64,000 nt of DNA from Bacteroidota bacterium (GCA_020161355.1 JAIUOF010000003.1:124001-188000); one strand, 5' to 3'. Positions 9,242 through 18,240 are shown, counted from the first letter of the stretch. A program made the numbers and translations. The notes: generated from the letters alone by a model not told the origin.

Positions 9242-9285
9242 CTAATATTAGCGATTTACAGTCATTCTCTTCTCCATTTATTTTG
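9242..9285 (+). promoter_or_regulatory. Promoter with palindrome CTAATATTAG, copy 2 (barrel protein)
   Basis: CTAATATTAG (9242-9251) is followed by CGATTTACA. A TTTA -33-like element (9255-9258) is 19 bases from TTATTTTG (9278-9285). The distance from palindrome to the end of the -7 box is 34 bases, as in the other two copies. It lies 66 bases upstream of the gene at 9352. Confidence 0.7.
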
Positions 9286-9351
9286 TATCAATTAAAAGCA
9301 AAATACCGAGGCGGCTTAAAGGAGGTAGGTGAGATTGATAAATTTTAGAAA

Positions 9352-10020
9352 ATGAAAAAAGTAATTTACCTATTTGTATTATTAGTAACTGTACTTCAAG
9401 CCTATGCACAAAGAGGCTTGGGAATTCATGGCAATTATTTTATGCCTACCTCCAATATCAAATCTGATAAAGGACCTTTCTTATTCTTAAAAGACGCCAA
9501 ATCTGCTGGCCTAGATTATTCATTTGGTTTCAAAAATAAGGCTTCAGGCATTAAGTTTTCGGCGGATTATATCATGGCAAGTACTGACAAGGATGCTGTG
9601 GCTGCCTATGCCAAAGAAATGGACATACCCTTTAAAACATACAACTTTACCAACCCAAACCCTTCAGGATTTAGGTTGATGGCAGGACCAAATATTATGT
9701 TGTTTCCAAAATCAAAAAGAAAGAGGTTACCGATAATATGGCTTGATTTGCAAGCGGGAGTTGAGTATTCAAAAGACCAAAGCCTGATGTTTTCACAAGG
9801 ACCTACCGCAGCCGATAAAGAAATTAAAACCAAAAGTATCAACCTGGCATACAGCCCCACCCTCACCGTAAACCTCATTAAGACCAAGCGGATATTTATC
9901 AATGGCAAAGTAGGATACTCCAACTTTGGGGGCTTGACTTTTGGGGTGGGGATAGCGGAGCGGGATTGCCGCGGTATGCTTTGTTACAGGTGTCCAGGAG
10001 TTGGATGTAATCAATATTAA
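9352..10020 (+). CDS. Small outer-membrane beta-barrel protein with Cys-rich end
   Basis: The protein has 222 residues. A signal peptide (to about residue 20, VLQAYAQ) is followed by alternating hydrophobic strands typical of an 8-stranded outer-membrane barrel (for example GLDYSFGFKNKASGIKFSADY and LAYSPTLTVNLIKTKRIFINGKVGY). The usual barrel end FGVGIA is not the C-terminus. It is followed by about 20 residues with four cysteines (CRGMLC, CPGVGC), which is odd for an outer-membrane protein and could bind metal or form disulfides. It is transcribed from a palindrome promoter (copy 2) and is possibly co-transcribed with 10259. The function is unknown. Confidence 0.75.
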   Translation: MKKVIYLFVLLVTVLQAYAQRGLGIHGNYFMPTSNIKSDKGPFLFLKDAKSAGLDYSFGFKNKASGIKFSADYIMASTDKDAVAAYAKEMDIPFKTYNFTNPNPSGFRLMAGPNIMLFPKSKRKRLPIIWLDLQAGVEYSKDQSLMFSQGPTAADKEIKTKSINLAYSPTLTVNLIKTKRIFINGKVGYSNFGGLTFGVGIAERDCRGMLCYRCPGVGCNQY

Positions 10021-10258
10021 TTTTAAAATATTTAAATAAAATATCATGCATAATGTAATAATAAAATCTATAGGTACAGCAAGCCCAAAGGTGGCTATTG
10101 CATTGGCTGAGGCAAAACCAAAAAGGAATTAAAAATATACAAATAATAGTAAAACAAACAGGGAAGCCGAAAACTTTGGATAGAGTAGGCGAGGAAATAC
10201 TAAGTAAAAGACCGATTCGGCTGGATGGAGGTTTTAGAAAATTTTAAACGTAATTAAA

Positions 10259-11320
10259 ATGAAAAAATTCATATTCATCGTATTGACTCTAATGTCAATC
10301 ATTTTTGAATCACATGCTCAAGTATGGGTAAATGGCGAAGAATATCCCTTTACCGGCACCAGTAGTGGGCCCAATTTCGACCTAGGCACGCCAATGTTTT
10401 CTTATGATGCAGCCCCTACATTGGTAGGAGGTGTTAGATTGCTGGCACGTAAAGGTGGCTATTGGTATCTGTATTATACAGGAGTCGGAATTACCTACGG
10501 TTTTACGTATTTTCTTATGGCACGCACTACCGCTCCTCAAACCGACCCAAACTTATTAGGCCCTCCAGATTGTGCCCAATGGCAACTTTACTCTGCATCC
10601 ATGGGCTCACCAGGCTATTTTTGGACTGGCTATCCTACTTCCACCCCGCCAGCACCCAACGGCAATGTAATCACTTACAATATCAGTGGTACTTTAGTAG
10701 TAAGTGCAGGTACGGGCACTTCTACGGTAGTGCAGCCCGAATACCTCGACCTTTCCACTAAAACCTCCTCCACTATTGCCTCATACTCAAACCAGGCAGG
10801 GAGATTATTGTATAATATCTGCGACAATGTTATGGTTTATAATAATGGCTCTGCATGGAAGCAGGTTTGGCCGCATAATGGTGACTACCCGGTTAATCTC
10901 AATCAAAAATTCAATTTTGGAAGTCTAAATACCTCCATTTTTAGCAGGTCAGTATTTTCGAATCCTGACCAATTGGTGTTAAAATCAAATAATATAGATA
11001 GGGTTGTGCTGGAAAAAGACAATTACAGCACATATTCTAAAATCAACCTAAAGGGATCGGTGGGTGTGTCGGTATTTATTGTATTTGCAGGTCATGCAAT
11101 AAATGATGAAAACTATGCCGTAATATATAAAGGCCCGGGCGGAGACCTCATTACCTTACCCAACCCATCCACCAGCACCGGCAGAATATTGGTAATCGCT
11201 AACACTTCTTCGGGTGTGTTAAACTTTACACCCACTATGGTAAATGCAGGTTCTTCAATAAATGCCAACCAGAGCGTTCAGATTATCAGTGATGGCACCA
11301 ACTGGATAAAAATAAATTGA
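10259..11320 (+). CDS. Exported protein, tail-fibre-like repeats, unknown function
   Basis: The protein has 353 residues with a signal peptide (about 1-21, FESHAQ). The first 200 residues are rich in Trp, Tyr, Pro, Gly and Thr (GGYWYLYYTGVG, SPGYFWTGYP) and end in LLYNICDNVMVYNNGSAWKQV, a segment clearly related to the end of the exported protein at 11937 (LVWDITAMCLKVYNGTAWVCL). The last 100 residues (LPNPSTSTGRILVIANTSSG, then VQIISDGTNWIKIN) resemble the beta-structured stalk/head modules of phage tail fibres and Bacteroidota surface proteins. By inference it is an adhesin-like surface protein. It is downstream of the barrel gene with 238 bases between, so an operon is possible. Confidence 0.7.
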   Translation: MKKFIFIVLTLMSIIFESHAQVWVNGEEYPFTGTSSGPNFDLGTPMFSYDAAPTLVGGVRLLARKGGYWYLYYTGVGITYGFTYFLMARTTAPQTDPNLLGPPDCAQWQLYSASMGSPGYFWTGYPTSTPPAPNGNVITYNISGTLVVSAGTGTSTVVQPEYLDLSTKTSSTIASYSNQAGRLLYNICDNVMVYNNGSAWKQVWPHNGDYPVNLNQKFNFGSLNTSIFSRSVFSNPDQLVLKSNNIDRVVLEKDNYSTYSKINLKGSVGVSVFIVFAGHAINDENYAVIYKGPGGDLITLPNPSTSTGRILVIANTSSGVLNFTPTMVNAGSSINANQSVQIISDGTNWIKIN

Positions 11321-11528
11321 AATATTTCGTATACGTTAACTAAATACCACCGTCTGGTGTCCAGTTTGGAAAATAATCCCATTTTCAAATTTTATTTTAC
11401 ACAGTTCAAAATAGTTACCAGAATAAATATTTGGGTTATTCTTCATAAGTATTTAAGAAAGTATATTTTCTGAAAAAGGATATTTATGAAGTTTTAAATT
11501 CTTTAGTTTTCGAAATTACATTTCCTCC

Positions 11529-11572
11529 CTAATATTAGCGATTTACAAACATCTGTTTCTTCCCCAATTTTG
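11529..11572 (+). promoter_or_regulatory. Promoter with palindrome CTAATATTAG, copy 3 (LytTR gene)
   Basis: CTAATATTAG (11529-11538) is followed by CGATTTACA, identical to copy 2 over CTCCCTAATATTAGCGATTT. TTTA (11542-11545) is 19 bases from CAATTTTG (11565-11572). The distance from palindrome to the end of the -7 box is again 34 bases. It drives the LytTR frame at 11610. Confidence 0.7.
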
Positions 11573-11609
11573 AGCTGTAAAACATTTGCAACCCAAAAAA
11601 TCAAATCAA

Positions 11610-12521
11610 ATGGAAACAGAAATACTTATCGGAGCCAGGAAAAAGGTAAACCCCTCAGAAATCCTGAGCCTCAAAGGTGATGTAAACTATACCACGGTAT
11701 TTTTTACTGACGGCCAAAGAAAAGAAGTGGTCGCCACAACGCTTAAGAAAATCCAGAATCGTCTGCAGCCTTTCCCGCATTTTTTCCGCATATCTAAAAA
11801 TACCATAATCAATCTAAATTGTATTGAAGCAGTAGAAAACGGCAATGTAATAATGTTTACAGGTGACAAAGAACATACTTCCAGACGCAGAAGAAAAGCT
11901 TTTTTAGAATTTTCAGAATCACTAATACTCTCCCAAATGAAAAAAATAATCTTTTTCCTGTTCATAAGCTTAAATTTCGCTCATGCACAAAATTTTATCA
12001 ATGGTTCATATATCGTGGACGCTACTCCTTATTTTGCGGCAGACGCTGGAACCAATTCGTACACATATTCGGTTCCTGCCCTACCAATTTATGGTTGTGG
12101 TAGCTTTTGGAACTACAAAATTTACAGATATGACGGATACTGGTATTGCACAGAAACTTCTTATTGCGGAAGTTACTTAAGGCATCGCACTGTGAATAGG
12201 ATATTGACACCTAATCCGCCATGCTCTGAAAACTGGTACAATGCAAACGCTACCTGGCTACCAAGTTTGCCCGTAACTTCACCCAACCACCCTGCCATTC
12301 CGCCTTCTGCCACTTCAGCTCTATATACTTTTTCTAATCCAAGCTGTTCTACGCTGCTAAGTGTATTATCGGGTACTATGTCGCCTTATTATTTCCTTCC
12401 ACCATCACTTACAACTACAGATATTTTGGCTATTGTTAGCCCTCCAACGGGAGCCCTGGTCTGGGACATTACAGCCATGTGCCTTAAGGTTTACAATGGC
12501 ACCGCATGGGTTTGTCTTTAA
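11610..12521 (+). CDS. LytTR domain read through into an exported protein
   Basis: One open frame of 303 codons from ATG 11610 (chosen because METEILIGARKK aligns with METQIHVGGRL of the paralogue; a TTG at 11586 is less likely). Residues 1-108 are a complete LytTR domain (LKGDVNYTT, FFRISKNTIINLNCI, SRRRRKAF). Residue 109 is Gln (CAA, 11934-11936), and the next codon, ATG 11937, opens a clean signal peptide (KKIIFFLFISLNFAHAQ) and a Trp/Tyr/Cys-rich exported domain related to 10259. The paralogue stops after 107 residues, so a single TAA to CAA change would explain the fusion. Either there are two genes with internal initiation at 11937, or a membrane-anchored LytTR regulator with an outside domain. 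Both readings fit the sequence. It is driven by palindrome promoter copy 3. Confidence 0.7.
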   Translation: METEILIGARKKVNPSEILSLKGDVNYTTVFFTDGQRKEVVATTLKKIQNRLQPFPHFFRISKNTIINLNCIEAVENGNVIMFTGDKEHTSRRRRKAFLEFSESLILSQMKKIIFFLFISLNFAHAQNFINGSYIVDATPYFAADAGTNSYTYSVPALPIYGCGSFWNYKIYRYDGYWYCTETSYCGSYLRHRTVNRILTPNPPCSENWYNANATWLPSLPVTSPNHPAIPPSATSALYTFSNPSCSTLLSVLSGTMSPYYFLPPSLTTTDILAIVSPPTGALVWDITAMCLKVYNGTAWVCL

Positions 12522-12987
12522 AAAATGCCAAATTTTTGATCTCTTAGTTTTTTTTGAAGAAGAACACTATGGCAACAAATTGCCGACACCACCTGTTTAA
12601 TTTATTACAGTAGCTCCGGATACTTATTTACAGAAAACAACTGATTTACGATATTAGTAAAAAGGTCTTAATATTTCTGCAAACACTAAGGTATCCGAGG
12701 TCAAACTTAAATAATAGAAGGTGTGTTGTTGGGCACAATCGGTAATATAGTGACCTTCATCTGACGAATGCCAGGTTTATCTGCTACAGCAACGCTTATT
12801 TTTGAGAGAGAAAAATTTATTTCGAAAAATAGCAATCCATATAACTAATTATCTATCAACCAATTGACCGCCAAATAAAAAAAACTCTTTCAGTCAAATC
12901 AGATATCAAAAGTCATTTTATTGCTCGGATAAATTATTTAAAATTTGAGAGCTGAAAAAGCTCAATAAATAATAAAACAGCATTACC
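12522..12987. other. Gene-free stretch before the phosphoesterase gene
   Basis: There are 466 bases with only short frames on both strands, for example 26 codons from an ATG near 12768 on plus, and about 45 codons on minus around 12719-12850 that end in PIVPNNTPSII. Either could be a decayed remnant of a gene like its left neighbours. No terminator or clear promoter is seen, and no copy of the CTAATATTAG promoter. Confidence 0.4.
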
Positions 12988-15711
12988 ATGAGAAAGACCG
13001 CGGCCTTGATTTTTGTTTGTATTTCATATTTCAGTTTCAGTTTATTTGGACAGATAGTTCCTTTTGGGAGTCCTGGTTGGAAATACTATCACCAACTGCC
13101 TGCTGCAGCACCCTGCTCTGAGCCTCCAAATTATGCTTCGACATCCTCATTTAGCTGGAAATCACCGTTATATAATACTGTAGCCGTTTCTGGTTGGGTT
13201 AATAACAGTGATACCCTCCCTATGGGGTATGCGGTTAATACTTCCAATATTTATGGGGGCTTACCTATAAAAAAGATACTAACCTTCAATGACCCTGCCG
13301 CAAAACCCACAACCCTATACATCAGGAGAACAATCACCCTGACTTCCTTTTCAAGAGCTTCATATAGCTCTTTTACATTGAGATTAAGGGCCGATGATGG
13401 GGTAAGGGTCTATTTTAATGAAACTGAGGTGGCCAACTATAACTTACCGTCCGGAACTCTTGGTGCCAATATTTCAGCGAGTAGTGCTATAGGCACCGAC
13501 ACCACAAGTAAGGTTTTTCAAATCCCAAATACATTCCCGCAACATCCCGAAAGTCCTGATAAAATCACAATCACTGCCGAAATACATCAAAGTACGGTAG
13601 GACTTACGCCAAACTGTTCCACCAATTCCAGTGACTTGTTTATTGATATGCAACTAAGTGGAATATTGAGTAACATGCCTGCATCTCTCACCAGAGGGCC
13701 TTATCTACAGATTCCTTTGCCAACTGGTATTCAGGTTAGATGGAAAACCAATTTACCTGAAACAGGAAAAGTATGTGTAAGTAGTTCTGGACCAATTGGA
13801 AATTCAAACCCAGGAACCTGTACTATAGATACAGAATCAGTCACTAATCATAAGCTATTCATTTCCAATCTTTTACCAAATACTAAATATTTTTATTCTG
13901 TCCAAAATTCAATTGATACAATATATAAAAAAGGTTCAGATTTTTACTTCATCACACCTCCACAAAATGTTGATACTTCAAAAACTACAAAAATTTGGGT
14001 TACAGGGGACATTGGCCAAACCAAACATAGCAATCAAAGGCCTAAAGTTCTCGCAGGATTTAAGAAGTTTCGAACAGAACAAAATATTGGTGACCTCAAT
14101 TTATGGCTGCTTTTAGGTGATGTTTGTAATGAAACAGGAAGTCAAATCGAATATGACACGGCATTTTTTGCCACTCATGACTCGTCAGCTTTAAAAATTA
14201 TGAAACAAACAGCACTGTTATCTTGTGTCGGAAACCATGATTATTATTCTACAAATGCTGTAAAATTCTCAGGTACTGACTCTGTTTCAATTAACTCTGC
14301 AAATCAATTTGTTAACGGCAGATTTACCAATGTCTTTTACGGTGGATTGACTAACAATTTAGACAGGAAGATTAAAAGAAATAGTTTTTTTGATTTGTTT
14401 TCATTTCCAAAAAACAATTTTGGTCAAAAATATTCCACCTCTTCTAATGATAGTATCAAAGCATATTATTCTTATGACCATAACAACATCCACTTTATTT
14501 GTTTGGATTCTTATGGATTTTACAATAATCGAATGCTATATGCAGGAATTCCCGATTCGTCTTTGACAGATACCTCAGCAAATTCACAATTTCTATGGTT
14601 AAGAAATGATCTAAAAAAGGCAAAAACCAATCCTGATATCAAATGGACGATAATGTATTGGCATCATTCGCCTTATACGCGTGGTGGTGGGCATTTCTCA
14701 GATTCTCTTTGGAATGACGAGTTCATTCTATATGGAATCAGGGACAAATTAATAAGATTCCTAGACAAGGGTAATTTTGACATAGACCTGATCTTAAATG
14801 GTCATAGTCATGTTTACTCAAGATCAAGATTAATGAAAGGGCATTATGGCCTGGAAAATACGTTTGATAAAAATGTTCACAACAAACCTCTTCTTGATCC
14901 TCTATTTGACTCTAAAGCAAATTCAAATGGAAAATATAACAGTGACACTTCCTGTGCATATTTAAAATCAAGAACCAATGCGATTAATGAGGGTATTGTT
15001 TATGTTTTGACTGGTTCTTCCAGCCAATTGCAAATATCTGAGGGAACTACCTATAACTCAATCGTAGGCCATAAGGCTCTCAACGGAGCTTCATTTACCA
15101 ATCATAGTGTATTTTACCAAACTCGTGGGAACATCCAAATGGAAAAAGGAGGCTCCGTTTATATCGAAGTTAAAGACAATCGACTCGATGCAAAATTTGT
15201 ACAGGAAGACGGCACTGTTGGCGACAATTTTACAATTTTGAAAGACGTAAATAAGAATGACATTCTGGTAGATTCCATTTCATTTTCGGAATTCCCATCT
15301 GAAACGCCTCAACTCCAAATCCTGAAACCCAACTGGCCTAAAGTAACCAACTTTACAGTCACTGGTCCAAACGGTTACAGCCAAACGTTCCAAAATGCTG
15401 CAATTTCGATTTCGAATCCTCAAATTGGACCTATTTACACCGTAAAAGATCAATACAATTGTCTGACCCAAAATTTCAGATTCAATTTCTCAAATCAATG
15501 TTGGCGGGATGTTACCATCAATAACACTTTCGATACTTCGGTAATACAAAATATCAATTCCTCTGGTACCATTTCCTCAGGAAGTAAGATCATTGGTACT
15601 TCAAAGGTAAATTTCAATGCAGCACATGGGATTTTTCTAACCCCGGGTATTTTTAACGCTGAAAAGAATTCTATCTTTTCAGGTAAGGTTCAGCCATCTC
15701 CTTGCCAATAA
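12988..15711 (+). CDS. Secreted metallophosphoesterase (purple acid phosphatase-like)
   Basis: The protein has 907 residues. Signal peptide (about 1-21). An N-terminal beta-sandwich region (about 30-220) includes RADDGVRVYFNETEV. A PAP-type fibronectin-like domain (TRGPYLQIPLPTGIQVRWKT, about 232-330) comes next. The calcineurin-like core has the metal-binding motifs in order: TGDIGQ, LLLGDVCN, GNHDYY, WHHSPY and NGHSHVYSR. A further beta-rich tail ends with FNAEKNSIFSGKV, seen at the end of some exported Bacteroidota proteins. The enzyme should hydrolyse phosphate esters outside the cell or at its surface using a dinuclear metal centre; the substrate is unknown. It stands alone and is followed by a strong bidirectional terminator. 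Confidence 0.88.
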   Translation: MRKTAALIFVCISYFSFSLFGQIVPFGSPGWKYYHQLPAAAPCSEPPNYASTSSFSWKSPLYNTVAVSGWVNNSDTLPMGYAVNTSNIYGGLPIKKILTFNDPAAKPTTLYIRRTITLTSFSRASYSSFTLRLRADDGVRVYFNETEVANYNLPSGTLGANISASSAIGTDTTSKVFQIPNTFPQHPESPDKITITAEIHQSTVGLTPNCSTNSSDLFIDMQLSGILSNMPASLTRGPYLQIPLPTGIQVRWKTNLPETGKVCVSSSGPIGNSNPGTCTIDTESVTNHKLFISNLLPNTKYFYSVQNSIDTIYKKGSDFYFITPPQNVDTSKTTKIWVTGDIGQTKHSNQRPKVLAGFKKFRTEQNIGDLNLWLLLGDVCNETGSQIEYDTAFFATHDSSALKIMKQTALLSCVGNHDYYSTNAVKFSGTDSVSINSANQFVNGRFTNVFYGGLTNNLDRKIKRNSFFDLFSFPKNNFGQKYSTSSNDSIKAYYSYDHNNIHFICLDSYGFYNNRMLYAGIPDSSLTDTSANSQFLWLRNDLKKAKTNPDIKWTIMYWHHSPYTRGGGHFSDSLWNDEFILYGIRDKLIRFLDKGNFDIDLILNGHSHVYSRSRLMKGHYGLENTFDKNVHNKPLLDPLFDSKANSNGKYNSDTSCAYLKSRTNAINEGIVYVLTGSSSQLQISEGTTYNSIVGHKALNGASFTNHSVFYQTRGNIQMEKGGSVYIEVKDNRLDAKFVQEDGTVGDNFTILKDVNKNDILVDSISFSEFPSETPQLQILKPNWPKVTNFTVTGPNGYSQTFQNAAISISNPQIGPIYTVKDQYNCLTQNFRFNFSNQCWRDVTINNTFDTSVIQNINSSGTISSGSKIIGTSKVNFNAAHGIFLTPGIFNAEKNSIFSGKVQPSPCQ

Positions 15712-15714
15712 CGA

Positions 15715-15746
15715 AAAAAGCAAGCCCAAATCCAGGGCTTGCTTTT
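15715..15746. terminator. Bidirectional terminator between convergent genes
   Basis: AAAAGCAAGCCC and GGGCTTGCTTTT form a 12-pair stem around a 7-base loop, with A residues on one side and T residues on the other. It serves the phosphoesterase gene (+) and the PepSY-like gene (-). Confidence 0.9.
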
Positions 15747-15763
15747 ATTTTTCACCTAATATA

Positions 15764-17137
15764 TTAAGATTTTTTCACGGAAATGAATTTTCCGTTTTTG
15801 TCAAATGTCAATTCATAAACCTTTTCAGAAGATTTTATTTTTACTATGTATGTAATCCCTGAGGTTTTGGTAACCTTTTTGGCAAACACAAATACATAAT
15901 TTTTATAATTGGCCAGCAGATAGTCAGTAGCAGCTTTTGGCAATGCCGATTGCTCTATTTTAACTTCAGAAAAAGAAGAGCCAAAAGCCTGAATCAAGAC
16001 TCCCTTATTATCAAATTTCAATTCCACAACTTTGGATTGATAAACTATACTTACCAAATAATAAACCGTTCCATTTGAAGTTAATCTTTTTGCACTTTTG
16101 AAAGTGTACCCCGGGAAATTAGATGAAAGATAAGTTTTTGTCTCAGCTAAAAGCGAATCGACTGTGAAAGGTTTTTCCGGGAGTGAAGGCAATACCATCA
16201 AGGCACCATTTCCATCAAATTTTAGTTCAAGAGCTTTTCCATTTACTTTTACTATTACCAGATAGTATTGAGCAGTCCCTAATCCCAATCTTCGGGCATT
16301 TACAAAAGTATATGTACCCATTTTTGATAAATAGGTTTTGATGGCATCAGGCAGCTCACTTTCCGTTAACTCGGTTTTATTTAGGTTTTCTGCCAAGATT
16401 GATACTATTTTTCCGTTGCCATCAAATTTCAGAGTAAGGTTTTGAGCATCGGTTTTTAATTTTATTACAAACGAAACAACAGTGTTTTTCGTGATTTTTT
16501 CACCTGATACAAAAACAGCGTTCGGATATATTTTTTTAATATACTCTTTTATGGCTGCAATCAGATCAGATTCTTTTATAACCTCTTTCAATTCACCGCC
16601 TAATATTGTTCTGTTGAGCAGCTTGCCATCTGCATTGAAAGTCAATAATAATTGGGCAGTGGTATTTTTAATTTTAACATTATAAGTCACTGTTGTTCCA
16701 ATTACAACTTTTTCTGCTGATTCAAATGTAAAATTGGCAAAATTACTTTTGATATACTCTTTTATAGCAGGCAAAAGCTCAGTTTCTTTTATACCGGTAA
16801 CTTTTTTTGTTTCAGTTGAATTTGTAATTAAAACACCGTTTGGATTAAACTTTAATTCAACTACAGCATCTTTATACAAAATACTAACAACATAAAAATA
16901 GGAAGTGGCGGCATTATCTCCTGTGACTTTTTTGGCTTCCTTAAAGGTAAAACCCACATACTTTTCTCTCAAATAGGTTTGAATCGTTATCGGAAGCTGA
17001 GCTAAAGTTAATTTTTCCTCAACACTCGTAGCATTTTCAGTGAAATTGAAATCTGCACTTTCAATAATGTCACTTTCGCAGGATGTAAAGCCCAACAACA
17101 AAGAAAGGCCTACAAATAATTGTAAAATTCTTTTCAT
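15764..17137 (-). CDS. Lipoprotein with six PepSY-like (DUF2874-type) repeats
   Basis: The protein has 457 residues. A lipoprotein signal ends LLLGFTSC, followed by an acidic linker. Then come six tandem repeats of about 60-65 residues, each with the pattern LP-x-AI-x-YL-x(4)-F-x(3)-F-x-SA-x(2)-V followed by a beta hairpin and (E)LKFDxNGxL(I). The fold is that of the periplasmic PepSY-like/BLIP-like domain. Such proteins are thought to inhibit or bind peptidases or other envelope proteins, but no partner is evident. It is a single gene between a terminator and the hydrolase gene, whose 3' end is 88 bases downstream of... the start of this gene. Repeat number is high for the family (usually one or two copies). 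Confidence 0.8.
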   Translation of the reverse strand: MKRILQLFVGLSLLLGFTSCESDIIESADFNFTENATSVEEKLTLAQLPITIQTYLREKYVGFTFKEAKKVTGDNAATSYFYVVSILYKDAVVELKFNPNGVLITNSTETKKVTGIKETELLPAIKEYIKSNFANFTFESAEKVVIGTTVTYNVKIKNTTAQLLLTFNADGKLLNRTILGGELKEVIKESDLIAAIKEYIKKIYPNAVFVSGEKITKNTVVSFVIKLKTDAQNLTLKFDGNGKIVSILAENLNKTELTESELPDAIKTYLSKMGTYTFVNARRLGLGTAQYYLVIVKVNGKALELKFDGNGALMVLPSLPEKPFTVDSLLAETKTYLSSNFPGYTFKSAKRLTSNGTVYYLVSIVYQSKVVELKFDNKGVLIQAFGSSFSEVKIEQSALPKAATDYLLANYKNYVFVFAKKVTKTSGITYIVKIKSSEKVYELTFDKNGKFISVKKS

Positions 17138-17224
17138 TTAAGTAGTTTTTTTAGATTCACCCGATATGTTTTTATGAGCAAAAATCAGACCAAAAAAACT
17201 ACCAATTCTTTGAAAACTACTTTA

Positions 17225-18178
17225 TTAAATTGAAAATTTTTCGAAAGCTATATCTTCTACATAAGTTGATTTTCTGCCCTTCTGCATAAAACCAACATGG
17301 CCACCCTGGTCACAAAGAATCAAACGGATGTTAGAATTTTCAGTAACCGAACTTATCTCGAGACATTCCGGACTTAAAAATGGATCATTTTCTGCCTGAA
17401 TAATAAAAGTAGGGACAGCAATCTTTGGTAAAAGAGGTTTGGATGAAGCTTTTTGATAGAAATCGCGGGCATTATCATACCCATGCAACGGTGCGGTGTA
17501 TCGATTATCAAACTGCTCAAAATTCCTGATTTTTTTATAATCAAAGATATTAAGAATCGGGTGCCCGGGAAACATTTTTGATTTTACTTCAATCTTTTTG
17601 CCCAATTTCTTTAGAAAACGTTTCATATAAAACCGCTTTCCCGGCTTATCTAATTCTGCAACTGAACTGGAAAGGTCTAATGGCACCGAGGCAACCACTG
17701 CCCCGATAACTTGAGAAGGTAATTGTCGGGCATATTCACCCAAAAGCCTCAAAGTCAGACTTCCCCCCATTGAAAACCCCACCAGCAGGACTTTCTCATA
17801 ACCTTTTTTTATTGCATGTTCCAGCACATATTTAAGGTCACCAGCATCGCCATGATGATAAAACCTCGGAAGACGGTTGATTTCTCCGCTGCAGCTTCTC
17901 GAATTCCACACCAGTCCATCAAAACCAGCTGCTTCCATTTTTTTTACAATTCCGGTCACATAGTGTCTGGTCGAATCCCCCTCAAGACCATGTGTAGCAA
18001 TTACCAATTTTTTATTCCCTTTTATTTGCCAATCCAAATCAAGAAAATCACCGTCGGGAAGCTCCAGCCTCTCTCTTGTGGTTTCTATTTTCACTTTTCT
18101 GAATAAACTGGGATATACCGTTTGCCAATGCCCGTTGGCTTGCCATTTGGGGGGAGAAAATATTACTCTTTCGGTCAT
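17225..18178 (-). CDS. Alpha/beta hydrolase, YheT/ABHD1-3 type
   Basis: The protein has 317 residues from ATG 18178 (a TTG three codons upstream is less likely). The opening FSPPKWQANGHWQTVYPSLF is the signature start of the YheT family. The nucleophile Ser is in LLVGFSMGGSL, the acid is likely the Asp in QAENDPFLS, and the His is in DQGGHVGF. HGLEGDSTRHYV supplies the oxyanion region. These proteins are esterase-like and act on lipids or short esters; the natural substrate is not known. It is the third gene of a minus-strand run with the desaturase and the KAS III-like gene (63-base gap), which suggests a role in making or trimming an acyl product. Confidence 0.88.
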   Translation of the reverse strand: MTERVIFSPPKWQANGHWQTVYPSLFRKVKIETTRERLELPDGDFLDLDWQIKGNKKLVIATHGLEGDSTRHYVTGIVKKMEAAGFDGLVWNSRSCSGEINRLPRFYHHGDAGDLKYVLEHAIKKGYEKVLLVGFSMGGSLTLRLLGEYARQLPSQVIGAVVASVPLDLSSSVAELDKPGKRFYMKRFLKKLGKKIEVKSKMFPGHPILNIFDYKKIRNFEQFDNRYTAPLHGYDNARDFYQKASSKPLLPKIAVPTFIIQAENDPFLSPECLEISSVTENSNIRLILCDQGGHVGFMQKGRKSTYVEDIAFEKFSI

Positions 18179-18240
18179 TTGATACAATAAAGCCTCAAAA
18201 ATATTAATTTCTGAGGCTTAGATAAATAAAATTATCAAAA

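Noticed and set aside
10046..10258. A 28-codon ORF (10046-10132) followed in another frame by about 49 codons before the 10259 gene
   Set aside because: No recognisable family and no start context. Could be a decayed remnant, but chance open frames of this size are expected in AT-rich spacers.
12719..12850. Short minus-strand frame with a protein-like end (PIVPNNTPSII) in the gene-free stretch
   Set aside because: An equally plausible plus-strand frame covers the same bases, and neither has a known homologue or a promoter.
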